Notes: generated by a model from the sequence alone, not told the origin. A stretch of DNA of 6,295 nucleotides from an uncultured Oscillospiraceae bacterium (GCA_934661715.1 CAKUJL010000092.1:1-6295), one strand, 5' to 3'; shown: positions 1 to 5,469, numbered from the stretch's first letter. Translations and numbers: made by a program.

Positions 1-1
1 T

Positions 2-991
2 CCCATGCTCGGCGTCTGCCCACGCGGGACAGTCACCGTAGACTGGGGCGACGGGACTACCCCGGATACCCTCACCGGAACGAGCACGTCCACCGTAAAA
101 TGGACGCCAACTCATAATTACGCCGCGCCGGGGGATTATGTGATCAAATTGACTGTAGACGGTGAAATGGGGTTTACAGACCCAACCAGAGCCGGCGGTG
201 GCTCGTACAGCTGCATACTTAGGTATAACCGTGCTAATGATGAGCGCAACCGCGCTTATGTAAAAACTGTAAAAAAAGTCGAAATCGGGAGCGGCATAAC
301 AAGTATTGGAAAAGGCGCGTTCGCTTATTGCTATTCTCTTGTTTCAGTTACAATCCCAGCTGGCATAACGAGCATTGAAGCTAACCCATTTGCCAACTGT
401 TACGTTCTTGCCGCAATTACAATACCTGCTGGTGTAACAAGTGTCTCCGGTTCTATGGTTTCAGGCTGTTACGCTCTAGCTTCAGTCGCAATACCAGCAA
501 GCGTAGCAAGTATTGGCTCGTATGCGTTTAGTTACTGCTCCGCACTTCACACAATTACAATGCCTGATATTGTAACAAGTATTGGCGCTTATGCATTCAA
601 CAACTGCTATACTGTTGCTATGATTACAATACCTGCTGGCATAACAAACATCGGGAATTCTGCATTCAGCTATTGTTATGGGCTTGCCCCATTTTTGATT
701 CCTTCTGGTGTAACGGTAATTTCTAGCAGTATGTTCAACGGATGTTATACTTTCCCCTCCTTTTCGTTCCCTTCTGGCGTAACAAGCATTGGCGCGTATG
801 CGTTTAGTTACTGTTTTAGCGCTACGTATTATGATTTTACTAAATGCACTTCCGTTCCGACGCTTGCAAACACCAACGCTTTTGGGGGCATCACCGCCGA
901 CTGCGAGATTCGCGTTCCGGCGGCGCTGGTTGACGAGTGGAAGGCGGCTACAAACTGGGCGAAGTATGCAGATCACATTGTGGGGGTGTAA
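2..991 (+). CDS. Phage tail-tip/surface protein with PKD-like domain and BspA-type leucine-rich repeats (5' partial)
   Basis: The frame is open to the left edge, and the first in-window ATG (position 5) lies directly before a mature beta-domain sequence, so this is probably the C-terminal part of a longer protein. Residue numbers count from that Met. Residues about 8-52 look like a PKD fold, with a WGDGT motif and a closing HNYAAPGDYVIKLTV strand. Residues 97-280 form eight 23-residue LRR_5/BspA-type repeats of the pattern GxTSIGxxAFxxCxxLxxxxIP, each with a Cys at the same position. Residues about 300-328 form a cap (VPAALVDEWKAATNW) typical of BspA-like proteins. Such repeats bind proteins or surfaces. 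Its place just before the lysis genes suggests a tail fibre, tail-tip or decoration protein used in host recognition (inference). The gene ends are about 65 percent GC but the repeats only about 40 percent, which suggests modular acquisition. Confidence 0.85.
   Translation, partial: PMLGVCPRGTVTVDWGDGTTPDTLTGTSTSTVKWTPTHNYAAPGDYVIKLTVDGEMGFTDPTRAGGGSYSCILRYNRANDERNRAYVKTVKKVEIGSGITSIGKGAFAYCYSLVSVTIPAGITSIEANPFANCYVLAAITIPAGVTSVSGSMVSGCYALASVAIPASVASIGSYAFSYCSALHTITMPDIVTSIGAYAFNNCYTVAMITIPAGITNIGNSAFSYCYGLAPFLIPSGVTVISSSMFNGCYTFPSFSFPSGVTSIGAYAFSYCFSATYYDFTKCTSVPTLANTNAFGGITADCEIRVPAALVDEWKAATNWAKYADHIVGV
293..844 (+). repeat. Eight in-frame 69-bp tandem repeats encoding 23-aa LRR units
   Basis: Units start at 293, 362, 431, 500, 569, 638, 707 and 776, each opening with a variant of GGYRTAACAAGTATTGG and carrying a TGT/TGC Cys codon near base 36 of the unit. 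They are diverged at DNA level, but units 4 and 8 share an identical 19-nt stretch (519-537 and 795-813) exactly four periods apart. That fits past duplication or gene conversion within the array. Confidence 0.85.
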
Positions 992-993
992 GG

Positions 994-1194
994 ATGATCA
1001 CAAGGAACTATCTTCGCACGCGGAAGGACGGCGTGAATCTCTACACGACGAGCTCGAGCCTCGGGCTGAAAATCCGGCAGGAGCAGACCGGCGCGGTGTT
1101 TGACGAGGCCGTGGACGTCGAGAACGCGCCCTACACATACACAGAAACCGACGAGCCGGTCGCAGAGCCGGAAGAAAGGAGCCTGAATGAATGA
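994..1194 (+). CDS. Conserved small phage protein between tail-tip gene and holin genes
   Basis: This 66-aa soluble protein begins MITRNYLRTRKDGVNLYTT and contains FDEAVDVENAPYTYTETD near its acidic C-terminus (about residues 37-54). I recognise the pattern as a recurring small protein found between tail fibre and holin genes in Firmicutes phages, with no function I can assign. XkdX-like proteins occupy the same place, but the sequence does not let me claim that family. The ATG at 994 is chosen over an upstream in-frame ATG at 937 because it lies 2 nt after the stop of the previous gene and follows GGGGGTGTAAGG. It overlaps the next gene by 8 nt, suggesting coupled translation. Confidence 0.8.
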   Translation: MITRNYLRTRKDGVNLYTTSSSLGLKIRQEQTGAVFDEAVDVENAPYTYTETDEPVAEPEERSLNE

Positions 1195-1489
1195 AGTAGA
1201 AATGGAGCATCGCGTTACAGCGGTGGAGAAGCTGGCGAAGGGCAACGAGCGGCGAATCGTTGACTTGGAGTCGGACAACAAGGCTTTGCAGGATTTGGCC
1301 AAGTCCGTCGCGGTTCTGGCGGAGCAGATGAAGGCGATCAACAGCAAGGTGGACAGCATGGACACCGCCGTAAAACAGCTCCAGAGCGTCCCCGGAAGCC
1401 GCTGGGAGGGCGTTATCAAGGCCGTGGTAACAGCGGTGGTCGCGGGTCTCGTCGGCTGGGCGCTGGCCTCTGCGGGGCTGGGAGGCTGA
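1187..1489 (+). CDS. XhlA-like holin-associated protein (coiled coil plus C-terminal membrane anchor)
   Basis: This 100-aa protein has an N-terminal charged heptad-like segment (about residues 5-68, e.g. HRVTAVEKLAKGNERRIVDL) and one C-terminal transmembrane helix (about 76-97, VIKAVVTAVVAGLVGWAL). This is the architecture and approximate size of the haemolysin XhlA family, which acts at the membrane with a holin during phage lysis in Bacillus phages such as PBSX. AAAGGAG at 1175-1181 is 5 nt before the ATG. The start lies inside the end of the previous gene, and the stop is 1 nt before the next gene. The family call rests on architecture and context; it could also be a membrane-anchored accessory protein without lytic activity. 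Confidence 0.75.
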   Translation: MNEVEMEHRVTAVEKLAKGNERRIVDLESDNKALQDLAKSVAVLAEQMKAINSKVDSMDTAVKQLQSVPGSRWEGVIKAVVTAVVAGLVGWALASAGLGG

Positions 1490-1490
1490 T

Positions 1491-1754
1491 ATGCGAGTGA
1501 AGGGCAAGTGGAGCAAGGGCGAAATGGCACGCACCATCGTCATTTATCTGCTCAGACTCCTGACGATGGTGCTGATCTGGGCGTGTGCGCTGAAAACCAT
1601 CGCTGTCCTCATAGCAGTCGGAAGCAATCCCGAGCTGGGTACGTCGGTCGACCTGTCCGACGTGCTCGGCTACGCCGGGGGCGCAGCGGTAACAGAGCTG
1701 GGCTTGCTGGCTTTTAAGCGAGTATTTGCAAAAAAGAACGAATCGGTAGAATGA
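1491..1754 (+). CDS. Small phage membrane protein in the lysis cassette (holin candidate)
   Basis: This 87-aa protein has a basic N-terminus (MRVKGKWSKGEMAR), a strong hydrophobic segment at about residues 13-44 (IVIYLLRLLTMVLIWACA onward), a polar middle, and a weaker apolar stretch at about 57-76 rich in Gly and Ala before a basic tail. A membrane protein with one or two helices in this position could be a holin, antiholin or holin partner. I do not recognise a specific family. GGAGG at 1481-1485 precedes the ATG by 5 nt. Its stop overlaps an ATG of the next frame (ATGA), but the next gene probably starts 15 nt further on. Confidence 0.75.
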   Translation: MRVKGKWSKGEMARTIVIYLLRLLTMVLIWACALKTIAVLIAVGSNPELGTSVDLSDVLGYAGGAAVTELGLLAFKRVFAKKNESVE

Positions 1755-1765
1755 AAGGGGTACAT

Positions 1766-1990
1766 ATGGAGAACATCAAAAAGCGGCTCGGGAATCTCCT
1801 GAGTGTAAAATCTCTGGTAACGCTCTCGCTGACCATCGTCTTTGCCGTCCTCGCCCTGCGGGGCGATATCACCGGCAAGGACTTTCTGACCATCTTCCTG
1901 ACGGTAATTACTTTTTATTTCGGCACGCAGTCGCAGAAGGCGCAGGACGCGATCGACGCGAAGGGAGACAACAATGGAGCTGAAAATTAA
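1766..1990 (+). CDS. Two-helix phage holin candidate
   Basis: This 74-aa protein begins MENIKKRLGNLLSVKSLVTL and has two predicted membrane helices (about residues 15-31 and 38-54) joined by a short turn (RGDITGKD). The charged tail begins FYFGTQSQKAQ. The pattern matches small proteins I recall from many Firmicutes phages just before the endolysin; size and topology fit a class II-like holin, which would open the membrane so the amidase reaches peptidoglycan. An in-frame ATG at 1751 overlaps the previous stop, but AAAGGGG at 1754-1760 sits 5 nt before the ATG at 1766, so I prefer the latter. The last 17 nt overlap the endolysin gene. Which of the two neighbouring small membrane proteins is the true holin cannot be decided from sequence. 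Confidence 0.75.
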   Translation: MENIKKRLGNLLSVKSLVTLSLTIVFAVLALRGDITGKDFLTIFLTVITFYFGTQSQKAQDAIDAKGDNNGAEN

Positions 1991-2651
1991 CGAAAGCCTC
2001 CGGGCTTCGAGAATCGGCGGCAAGAGACCGCTTTCGGCCATCATGGCCATTGTGTTCCACTATACGGCGAATACCGGAACGAAGGCTTCGGCGCTCGGCA
2101 ATGCCCGGTACTTCGCCGACGGCAGCGAAGGAAGGGCCGCGTCTGCGCATTACTGCGTAGACGAAAAGAACATCGTCTATGAGTGCGTGCCGCTGGATAC
2201 CGTCGCTTGGGCCGTTGGAGACGGCAGGAGCGGCAAATACGGAAACATCATCAACAATTACAACTCCGTTTCCATCGAAATGGTGAGCCACACAGACGCC
2301 TCCGGGGCCTATTACATCCCGAAGGCAACGCAGGAAAACGCCGCGCGGCTGTATCAGATGCTTTTGAAGAAGCTCCCCAATGTGCAGTACGCCATCCGGC
2401 ACTACGATGTTTCCGGCAAGCTCTGCCCGCTGCCGATGATCGCGGAAAACAAGTGGAAGGAGTTTCAGAAACTTTTGAAGGAGGTGGACGAAGTGGTTGA
2501 AAAATCGAAAATGATCATCGACGGCAAGGAAGTCCCCGTTGATCGTATCCTCAGGGTCGGGACGAACTATGTAAAAGTGCGCGACATCGCCGCCGCCCTC
2601 GATCTGGAAGTATCCAACAAGGGCAATATTGCCGTGCTGAATCACAAGTAA
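1974..2651 (+). CDS. Phage endolysin: N-acetylmuramoyl-L-alanine amidase (Amidase_2) with C-terminal Cu-amine-oxidase-N-like domain
   Basis: This 225-aa protein should cleave the bond between N-acetylmuramic acid and L-alanine of the stem peptide in host peptidoglycan. Residues about 20-165 form an Amidase_2/PGRP-type zinc amidase. Likely zinc ligands are His29 (IVFHYTAN), His143 (IRHYDVSG) and Cys151 (KLCPLP). Tyr60 (SAHYCVDE) and Lys149 align with the catalytic Tyr and Lys of T7 lysozyme. Residues about 176-225 (IIDGKEVPVDRILRVGTNYV and on) resemble the copper amine oxidase N-terminal/stalk repeat common in clostridial wall enzymes, probably a wall-binding or spacer module rather than a catalytic one. 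No signal peptide is seen, so export probably depends on the holin. AAGGGAG at 1961-1967 is 6 nt upstream and the start overlaps the holin gene by 17 nt. Confidence 0.93.
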   Translation: MELKINESLRASRIGGKRPLSAIMAIVFHYTANTGTKASALGNARYFADGSEGRAASAHYCVDEKNIVYECVPLDTVAWAVGDGRSGKYGNIINNYNSVSIEMVSHTDASGAYYIPKATQENAARLYQMLLKKLPNVQYAIRHYDVSGKLCPLPMIAENKWKEFQKLLKEVDEVVEKSKMIIDGKEVPVDRILRVGTNYVKVRDIAAALDLEVSNKGNIAVLNHK

Positions 2652-2663
2652 GGAGGCGGGGCT

Positions 2664-2912
2664 ATGGCACCGCAAGCGCGGTATAAACTCCCGCCCGAGC
2701 TCGGCGGGCTCATGCGCAAAGATATCGAGGCCGTGATCTATCAGGCCAATCTTGGCCGCGAGAATGAGAAAATCGCACAGCTCTACTTCGTGGATAAAAT
2801 GCCGCAGGTGGACGTAGCAACGGAACTCTTTCTTGGCCGCGCCACGGTGCAAAGAAGGCTCCCCGAGATCATGCGGCGGATGAAGGATACGTCGAGCAAA
2901 ATGTATCAATAG
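2664..2912 (+). CDS. Small helix-turn-helix protein resembling sigma-70 region 4
   Basis: This 82-aa basic protein has a C-terminal helix-turn-helix at about residues 49-70: VDVATELFLGRATVQRRLPEI, with an acidic/aliphatic first helix, a turn, and a recognition helix rich in Arg. The preceding NEKIAQLYFVDKMPQ helix resembles the lead-in helix of sigma region 4 and of RinA/ArpU-type late phage regulators, but the protein is shorter than those. It probably binds DNA and may control late phage transcription (inference). AGGAGG at 2651-2656 lies 7 nt upstream and shares one base with the endolysin stop. The gene ends in tandem stops (TAG TGA). Alternatives are a Trp-repressor-like or small-terminase-like HTH protein, though the place after the lysin argues against a terminase. 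Confidence 0.75.
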   Translation: MAPQARYKLPPELGGLMRKDIEAVIYQANLGRENEKIAQLYFVDKMPQVDVATELFLGRATVQRRLPEIMRRMKDTSSKMYQ

Positions 2913-2941
2913 TGATGCACAACTGAAGCACAAGAAAATAG

Positions 2942-2992
2942 AGAAAAGCCCATACTGGACACATCAAAGGAGTGTTCGGTATGGGCTTTTCT
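2942..2992 (+). terminator. Long terminator-like stem-loop enclosing the RBS and start codon of the next gene
   Basis: A 21-bp stem pairs 2942-2962 with 2972-2992 around a 9-nt loop (2963-2971, ATCAAAGGA). The outer 14 bp (AGAAAAGCCCATAC / GTATGGGCTTTTCT) are perfect and the inner 7 bp include two G-U pairs. The GCCC/GGGC core followed by TTTTCTTATTT looks like an intrinsic terminator after the HTH gene. However, the ribosome binding site AAAGGAG (2966-2972) lies in the loop and the ATG (2981-2983) lies in the 3' arm. It could therefore terminate transcription, hide the start codon, or do both. Confidence 0.7.
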
Positions 2993-3364
2993 TATTTCAA
3001 TCCGAACCCAGCGGGGAAGCAGGTAGGCGACTGCACGGTTCGCGCCATCGCGAGAGCGACGGGCAAGGGCTGGGAGGAAACCTACATTGGCCTCTGCTTG
3101 CAGGGCCTCATGATGGGCGATATGCCGAGCGCAAACAGCGTATGGAGCGCGTACCTCCGGCAGCACGGCTTTACCCGGAACGTCGTGCCGAACACCTGCC
3201 CGGACTGCTATACCGTCGCAGAGTTCGCGGCAGATCATCCACACGGCGTGTATGTGCTGGCTTTATCAAGCCACGTTGTGTGCGTAGAGGACGGGGTGTA
3301 CTTTGATAGCTGGGATTCTGGGAACGAAATCCCACTGTTTTACTGGGAAAAGGGGGATAAATGA
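2981..3364 (+). CDS. Candidate papain-like fold protein, conserved in gut phages
   Basis: This 127-aa protein begins MGFSYFNPNPAGKQVGDCTV. A Cys in a GDCTVRA motif (Cys18) starts what is probably a helix, and a C-terminal strand block has His98 (ALSSHVVCVED) and Asp109 (GVYFDSWDSG). Cys-then-His-then-Asp in this spacing is typical of small papain-like or C39-like cysteine hydrolases and of their inactive relatives. Gly/Asp-Cys at a helix start and a His on a strand are consistent, but catalysis is inference. I recall the overall pattern from many gut Firmicutes phages as a hypothetical protein. An upstream in-frame GTG at 2972 is rejected because it overlaps the AAAGGAG; ATG 2981 has an 8-nt spacer. 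The start codon sits in a strong hairpin. The end overlaps the next gene. Confidence 0.8.
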   Translation: MGFSYFNPNPAGKQVGDCTVRAIARATGKGWEETYIGLCLQGLMMGDMPSANSVWSAYLRQHGFTRNVVPNTCPDCYTVAEFAADHPHGVYVLALSSHVVCVEDGVYFDSWDSGNEIPLFYWEKGDK

Positions 3365-3810
3365 TGTTCGGACAACAGCCTTATGTGTATCAGCAGCCGA
3401 TTTACAACCAGCCGCCCATGATGCAGGAACCAATGATGCGGCCACAGTATCAGCCTACACCGCAGTATCCGGCTCCTCAGCAGAGCGGCGGGCAGCCTAT
3501 TATTTGGGTGCCAAATGAACAGGCGGCGAATGAGTTTATCGTTGCGCCCAACAACGCCGTCACGCTCTGGGATATGAACGCGCCGGTGGTGTACGTCAAG
3601 AAGGCCGACGCCAGCGGCAAACCGTCAATGACGGCGTATGACCTTGTAGAGCGTGTGACAGCCCCCGTGCGCCCCACAGCGCCGCAAACAGCACCCATGC
3701 CGGAATACGTGACCCGCAAGGATTTTGACGAGCTGGCGGCAAAGGTGGCCGCTCTGAGCGTCAAACCCGTGAGAAAGGTGAAGGAGGCAGAAAATGAATC
3801 CGCTGTTTAA
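3361..3810 (+). CDS. Pro/Gln/Tyr-rich phage protein with short folded core and coiled-coil tail
   Basis: This protein of 148-149 aa has three parts. Residues 1-45 are low-complexity and rich in Pro, Gln, Tyr and Met (e.g. YVYQQPIYNQPPMMQEPMM), probably disordered. Residues about 44-92 look folded (PIIWVPNEQAANEFIVAPNN through KPSMTAYDLVERV). After a Pro/Ala linker, residues about 115-140 (VTRKDFDELAAKVAALSV) form a short coiled coil, perhaps for oligomerisation, followed by a basic/acidic tail. I recall this architecture as a recurring hypothetical protein in gut Firmicutes phages; function unknown. Two ATGs stand in tandem at 3361 and 3364. AGGGGG at 3351-3356 gives spacers of 4 and 7 nt, so 3364 may be the true start. 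The gene overlaps the stop of the preceding gene and the start of the next. Confidence 0.8.
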   Translation: MMFGQQPYVYQQPIYNQPPMMQEPMMRPQYQPTPQYPAPQQSGGQPIIWVPNEQAANEFIVAPNNAVTLWDMNAPVVYVKKADASGKPSMTAYDLVERVTAPVRPTAPQTAPMPEYVTRKDFDELAAKVAALSVKPVRKVKEAENESAV

Positions 3811-4009
3811 TGCACTTGGCGGCGGGCAAATGCCCGGAGCGATGGGGCAGTTTCAAAATCTGGTACAGCAGTTTCAGCAGTTCAAGCAGAGCTTTCATGG
3901 AGACCCGAAAGCAGAGGTTCAAAAGCTGGTACAGTCCGGGAAGATTTCGCAGCAGCAGTTGAATCAGCTTCAGCAGATGGCGGGGCAGTTTCAGCAGCTA
4001 TTGGGGTAG
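3794..4009 (+). CDS. Gln/Phe-rich 71-aa phage protein of unknown function
   Basis: This 71-aa protein begins MNPLFNALGGGQMPGAMGQF and consists mostly of Gln-rich amphipathic helix (FQNLVQQFQQFKQSF at about 21-35, ISQQQLNQLQQMAGQFQQLL at about 51-70) around a short charged hinge (HGDPKAEVQKLVQSGK). The pattern suggests two helices that pack as a hairpin or coiled-coil oligomer. It lacks a signal peptide and membrane segment. AAGGAGG at 3781-3787 lies 6 nt before the ATG, inside the 3' end of the previous gene (17-nt overlap). I recall it as a conserved partner of the preceding Pro/Gln-rich protein in gut phages. No function can be assigned. It ends 7 nt from the convergent endonuclease gene. 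Confidence 0.8.
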   Translation: MNPLFNALGGGQMPGAMGQFQNLVQQFQQFKQSFHGDPKAEVQKLVQSGKISQQQLNQLQQMAGQFQQLLG

Positions 4010-4016
4010 TGGATTG

Positions 4017-4613
4017 CTATAAGCCTGCTTTTTTGTGGGTTTTCCGACTGATTGCAGGCTCAGTGTCTATGCTGTCGGACTTTTCGTATCTCCACATATA
4101 GCCGTGACAAGTTCTGTTTCTCCCTTTTGTGTTATTTAGTATCTGGCAAGGATTACACCCAATCTCGCGCGCAGCGTCTGAAACGCAATCCCACGCCTTA
4201 ACAAATTTCCCGTCAAGAGAATATTGGTATATTGGTTTTGCTGCATAGTGCGACTTTCCGAGCCTACCTTTATTTACCGATTGTTTTCCGAGAGCGTAAA
4301 AACTATGCTTGATGTTTTCCGATGCAGTTACCCATTCAAGATTTTCTGCGCGATTGTTACGCTTGTTCCCATCTTTGTGGTTTACTTGCGGCTTTCCTTG
4401 TGGGTTATCTACAAACGCTTGTGCAACAAGAATATGTATAGATTTGTTTTTGTTTTCTGCGTTCTTGCAGAGCGTGACTGTATCATATCCTGACCGATGG
4501 TGCTTTTTTGCTAAAACCTTTTCTTTGCCGGTGTGATTATAGTTTAGGCTTTTTACTTCTCCGAAATCGCTTACCTCGTAAAGCCCCTCATATCCGGCTA
4601 CTGGCATCCACAT
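4017..4613 (-). CDS. HNH homing endonuclease (NUMOD4-HNH-NUMOD1)
   Basis: This 198-aa free-standing homing endonuclease should nick or cut DNA at a target site and spread its own gene among related phages. Residues 1 to about 46 are a NUMOD4 motif (MWMPVAGYEGLYEVSDFGEV). The HNH core is at about 60-105: IHILVAQAF, then VNHKDGNKRNNRAENLEW with His79 and the Asn residues, then His103. A NUMOD1 DNA-binding motif spans about 124-165 (KPIYQYSLDGKFVKAWDCVS), and GYMWRYE closes the domain. The ATG at 4613 is preferred over one at 4685 because GAGAGG (4626-4621) lies 7 nt before it and because the NUMOD4 motif begins there. It is the only - strand gene, clearly AT-rich (about 40 percent GC), and has its own promoter, all consistent with recent insertion. 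The catalytic residues look intact. Confidence 0.93.
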   Translation of the reverse strand: MWMPVAGYEGLYEVSDFGEVKSLNYNHTGKEKVLAKKHHRSGYDTVTLCKNAENKNKSIHILVAQAFVDNPQGKPQVNHKDGNKRNNRAENLEWVTASENIKHSFYALGKQSVNKGRLGKSHYAAKPIYQYSLDGKFVKAWDCVSDAAREIGCNPCQILNNTKGRNRTCHGYMWRYEKSDSIDTEPAISRKTHKKAGL

Positions 4614-4653
4614 ATAATCGCCTCTCTTTCGCTTGGTGGATTTGTTTGTTTTA

Positions 4654-4682
4654 ATTATAGCACACATATTTTCTAGATACAA
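4654..4682 (-). promoter_or_regulatory. Extended -10 promoter for the HNH gene
   Basis: Read on the - strand, TTGTAT (4682-4677) is followed after 17 nt by TATAAT (4659-4654), with TGC directly before it, giving a perfect extended -10 (TGCTATAAT). The -35 matches only TTG of TTGACA. It lies about 40 nt upstream of the HNH start codon in an AT-rich gap. It would let the endonuclease gene be expressed independently of the phage operon. Confidence 0.6.
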
Positions 4683-4704
4683 CATCTGCGCAGATTTGTA
4701 TAAT
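4676..4704 (+). promoter_or_regulatory. Promoter candidate for the Gly/Cys-rich protein gene
   Basis: A perfect TATAAT lies at 4699-4704, 27 nt before the ATG at 4732, with a weak -35 (GATACA, 4676-4681) 17 nt upstream. The -35 overlaps that of the opposing HNH promoter, so the two are back to back on the same 6-7 bp and could compete for polymerase. The -10 is convincing; the -35 is weak. Confidence 0.5.
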
Positions 4705-4731
4705 AAAATTTTTATGAAAGGAGAGATTGAT

Positions 4732-5469
4732 ATGTCTCTTTCTGACGGCGGCGTTCAGGCTACTATGCCTGTTGCACCCGTAAATTCCAGCAACGGCAAC
4801 GGCTTTGGCTGGGGCGGTGACGGCGCATGGTGGATTGTGCTGTTCCTCATCTTTGCCGCGTTCGGAGGCTGGGGTAACGGCTTCGGCTTTGGCGGCGGCA
4901 ACAACGGGGGCGGAGTAGTTGACGGCTATGTTCTGGCTTCCGACTTCGCAAACATCGAACGCAAGATGGATATCAACGGCGGGCTGTGTGACGGATTCTA
5001 TGCCGTGAACAACTCCCTGCTTACGGGGTTCGGTAATGCGGAGCTTTCCCGCTGCAATCAGCAGGCTGCGCTTATGCAGCAGCTGAACAATATGGCGATG
5101 CAGTCGGCAAACTGCTGCTGCGAAACCAGAGAGGCAATTCAGGGCGTGAACTATAACCTCGCGACGCAGGCTTGCGATACGCGCAACCAGATGCAGAACA
5201 GCACGCGCGACATCATCGACGCGATGAACTGCGGCTTCCGCAGCATCGATCAGCGTCTGACCGCGCAGGAACTGGCTGCGAAGGACGCCAAGATCGCCGA
5301 ACAGAATCAGCGACTTTTCGCTGCTGAACTGGCGGCTTCTCAGGCGGCGCAGAACAACTACCTTGTGTCCACGCTTCGCCCGAGCCCGAACCCGGCTTAT
5401 GTGGTAGCTAATCCGTACTGCTGCAACAGCGGATACAGCTACAACTACGGCTGCGGCAACTGCGCTTAA
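4732..5469 (+). CDS. Gly-rich, Cys-rich membrane/coiled-coil phage protein of unknown function
   Basis: This 245-aa protein begins MSLSDGGVQATMPVAPVN. Residues about 19-30 and 45-62 are Gly/Asn/Phe/Trp-rich linkers flanking one apolar helix (about 31-45, GAWWIVLFLIFAAF). Residues about 68-170 are helical, with a triple Cys (CCC, 128-130) followed by ETREAIQGVNYNLATQACDT. Residues about 171-206 form a charged coiled coil (QRLTAQELAAKDAKIAEQN). The tail (about 216-245) is Pro/Tyr/Cys-rich and ends YNYGCGNCA. Eleven Cys in all, at 86, 108, 128-130, 148, 167, 230, 231, 241 and 244. I recall related proteins, with the same CCC block and Cys tail, in gut Firmicutes phages; role unknown. GAAAGGAG at 4716-4723, 8 nt from the ATG, decides the start over an in-frame ATG at 4633. 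A membrane-anchored oligomer or virion component is possible. Confidence 0.85.
   Translation: MSLSDGGVQATMPVAPVNSSNGNGFGWGGDGAWWIVLFLIFAAFGGWGNGFGFGGGNNGGGVVDGYVLASDFANIERKMDINGGLCDGFYAVNNSLLTGFGNAELSRCNQQAALMQQLNNMAMQSANCCCETREAIQGVNYNLATQACDTRNQMQNSTRDIIDAMNCGFRSIDQRLTAQELAAKDAKIAEQNQRLFAAELAASQAAQNNYLVSTLRPSPNPAYVVANPYCCNSGYSYNYGCGNCA

Noticed and set aside
293..844. 69-bp repeats as a CRISPR array or diversity-generating retroelement target
   Set aside because: The repeats are contiguous, in frame and code for canonical LRR units with no spacers. No reverse transcriptase or template repeat is in view, and the variation is not confined to adenine-derived positions.
1908..2933. 341-aa open frame on the - strand over the endolysin and HTH genes
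   Set aside because: It has no ribosome binding site evidence, is His/Arg-rich as expected of a shadow frame in GC-rich DNA, and covers a clear amidase with intact catalytic residues on the other strand.
2972..2980. GTG at 2972 as start of the papain-like protein
   Set aside because: The codon overlaps the last base of the AAAGGAG ribosome binding site, which is correctly spaced for ATG 2981.
4021..4060. Inverted repeat AGCCTGC/GCAGGCT as a terminator between the convergent genes
   Set aside because: The 7-bp arms are 25 nt apart and lie inside the HNH coding end, with no U-tract after the 3' arm on either strand. I see no convincing terminator at this junction.
4010..4731. Group I intron carrying the HNH gene
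   Set aside because: Both neighbouring genes are complete with their own starts and stops, and the HNH gene is antisense to them. No split gene or intron core is visible.
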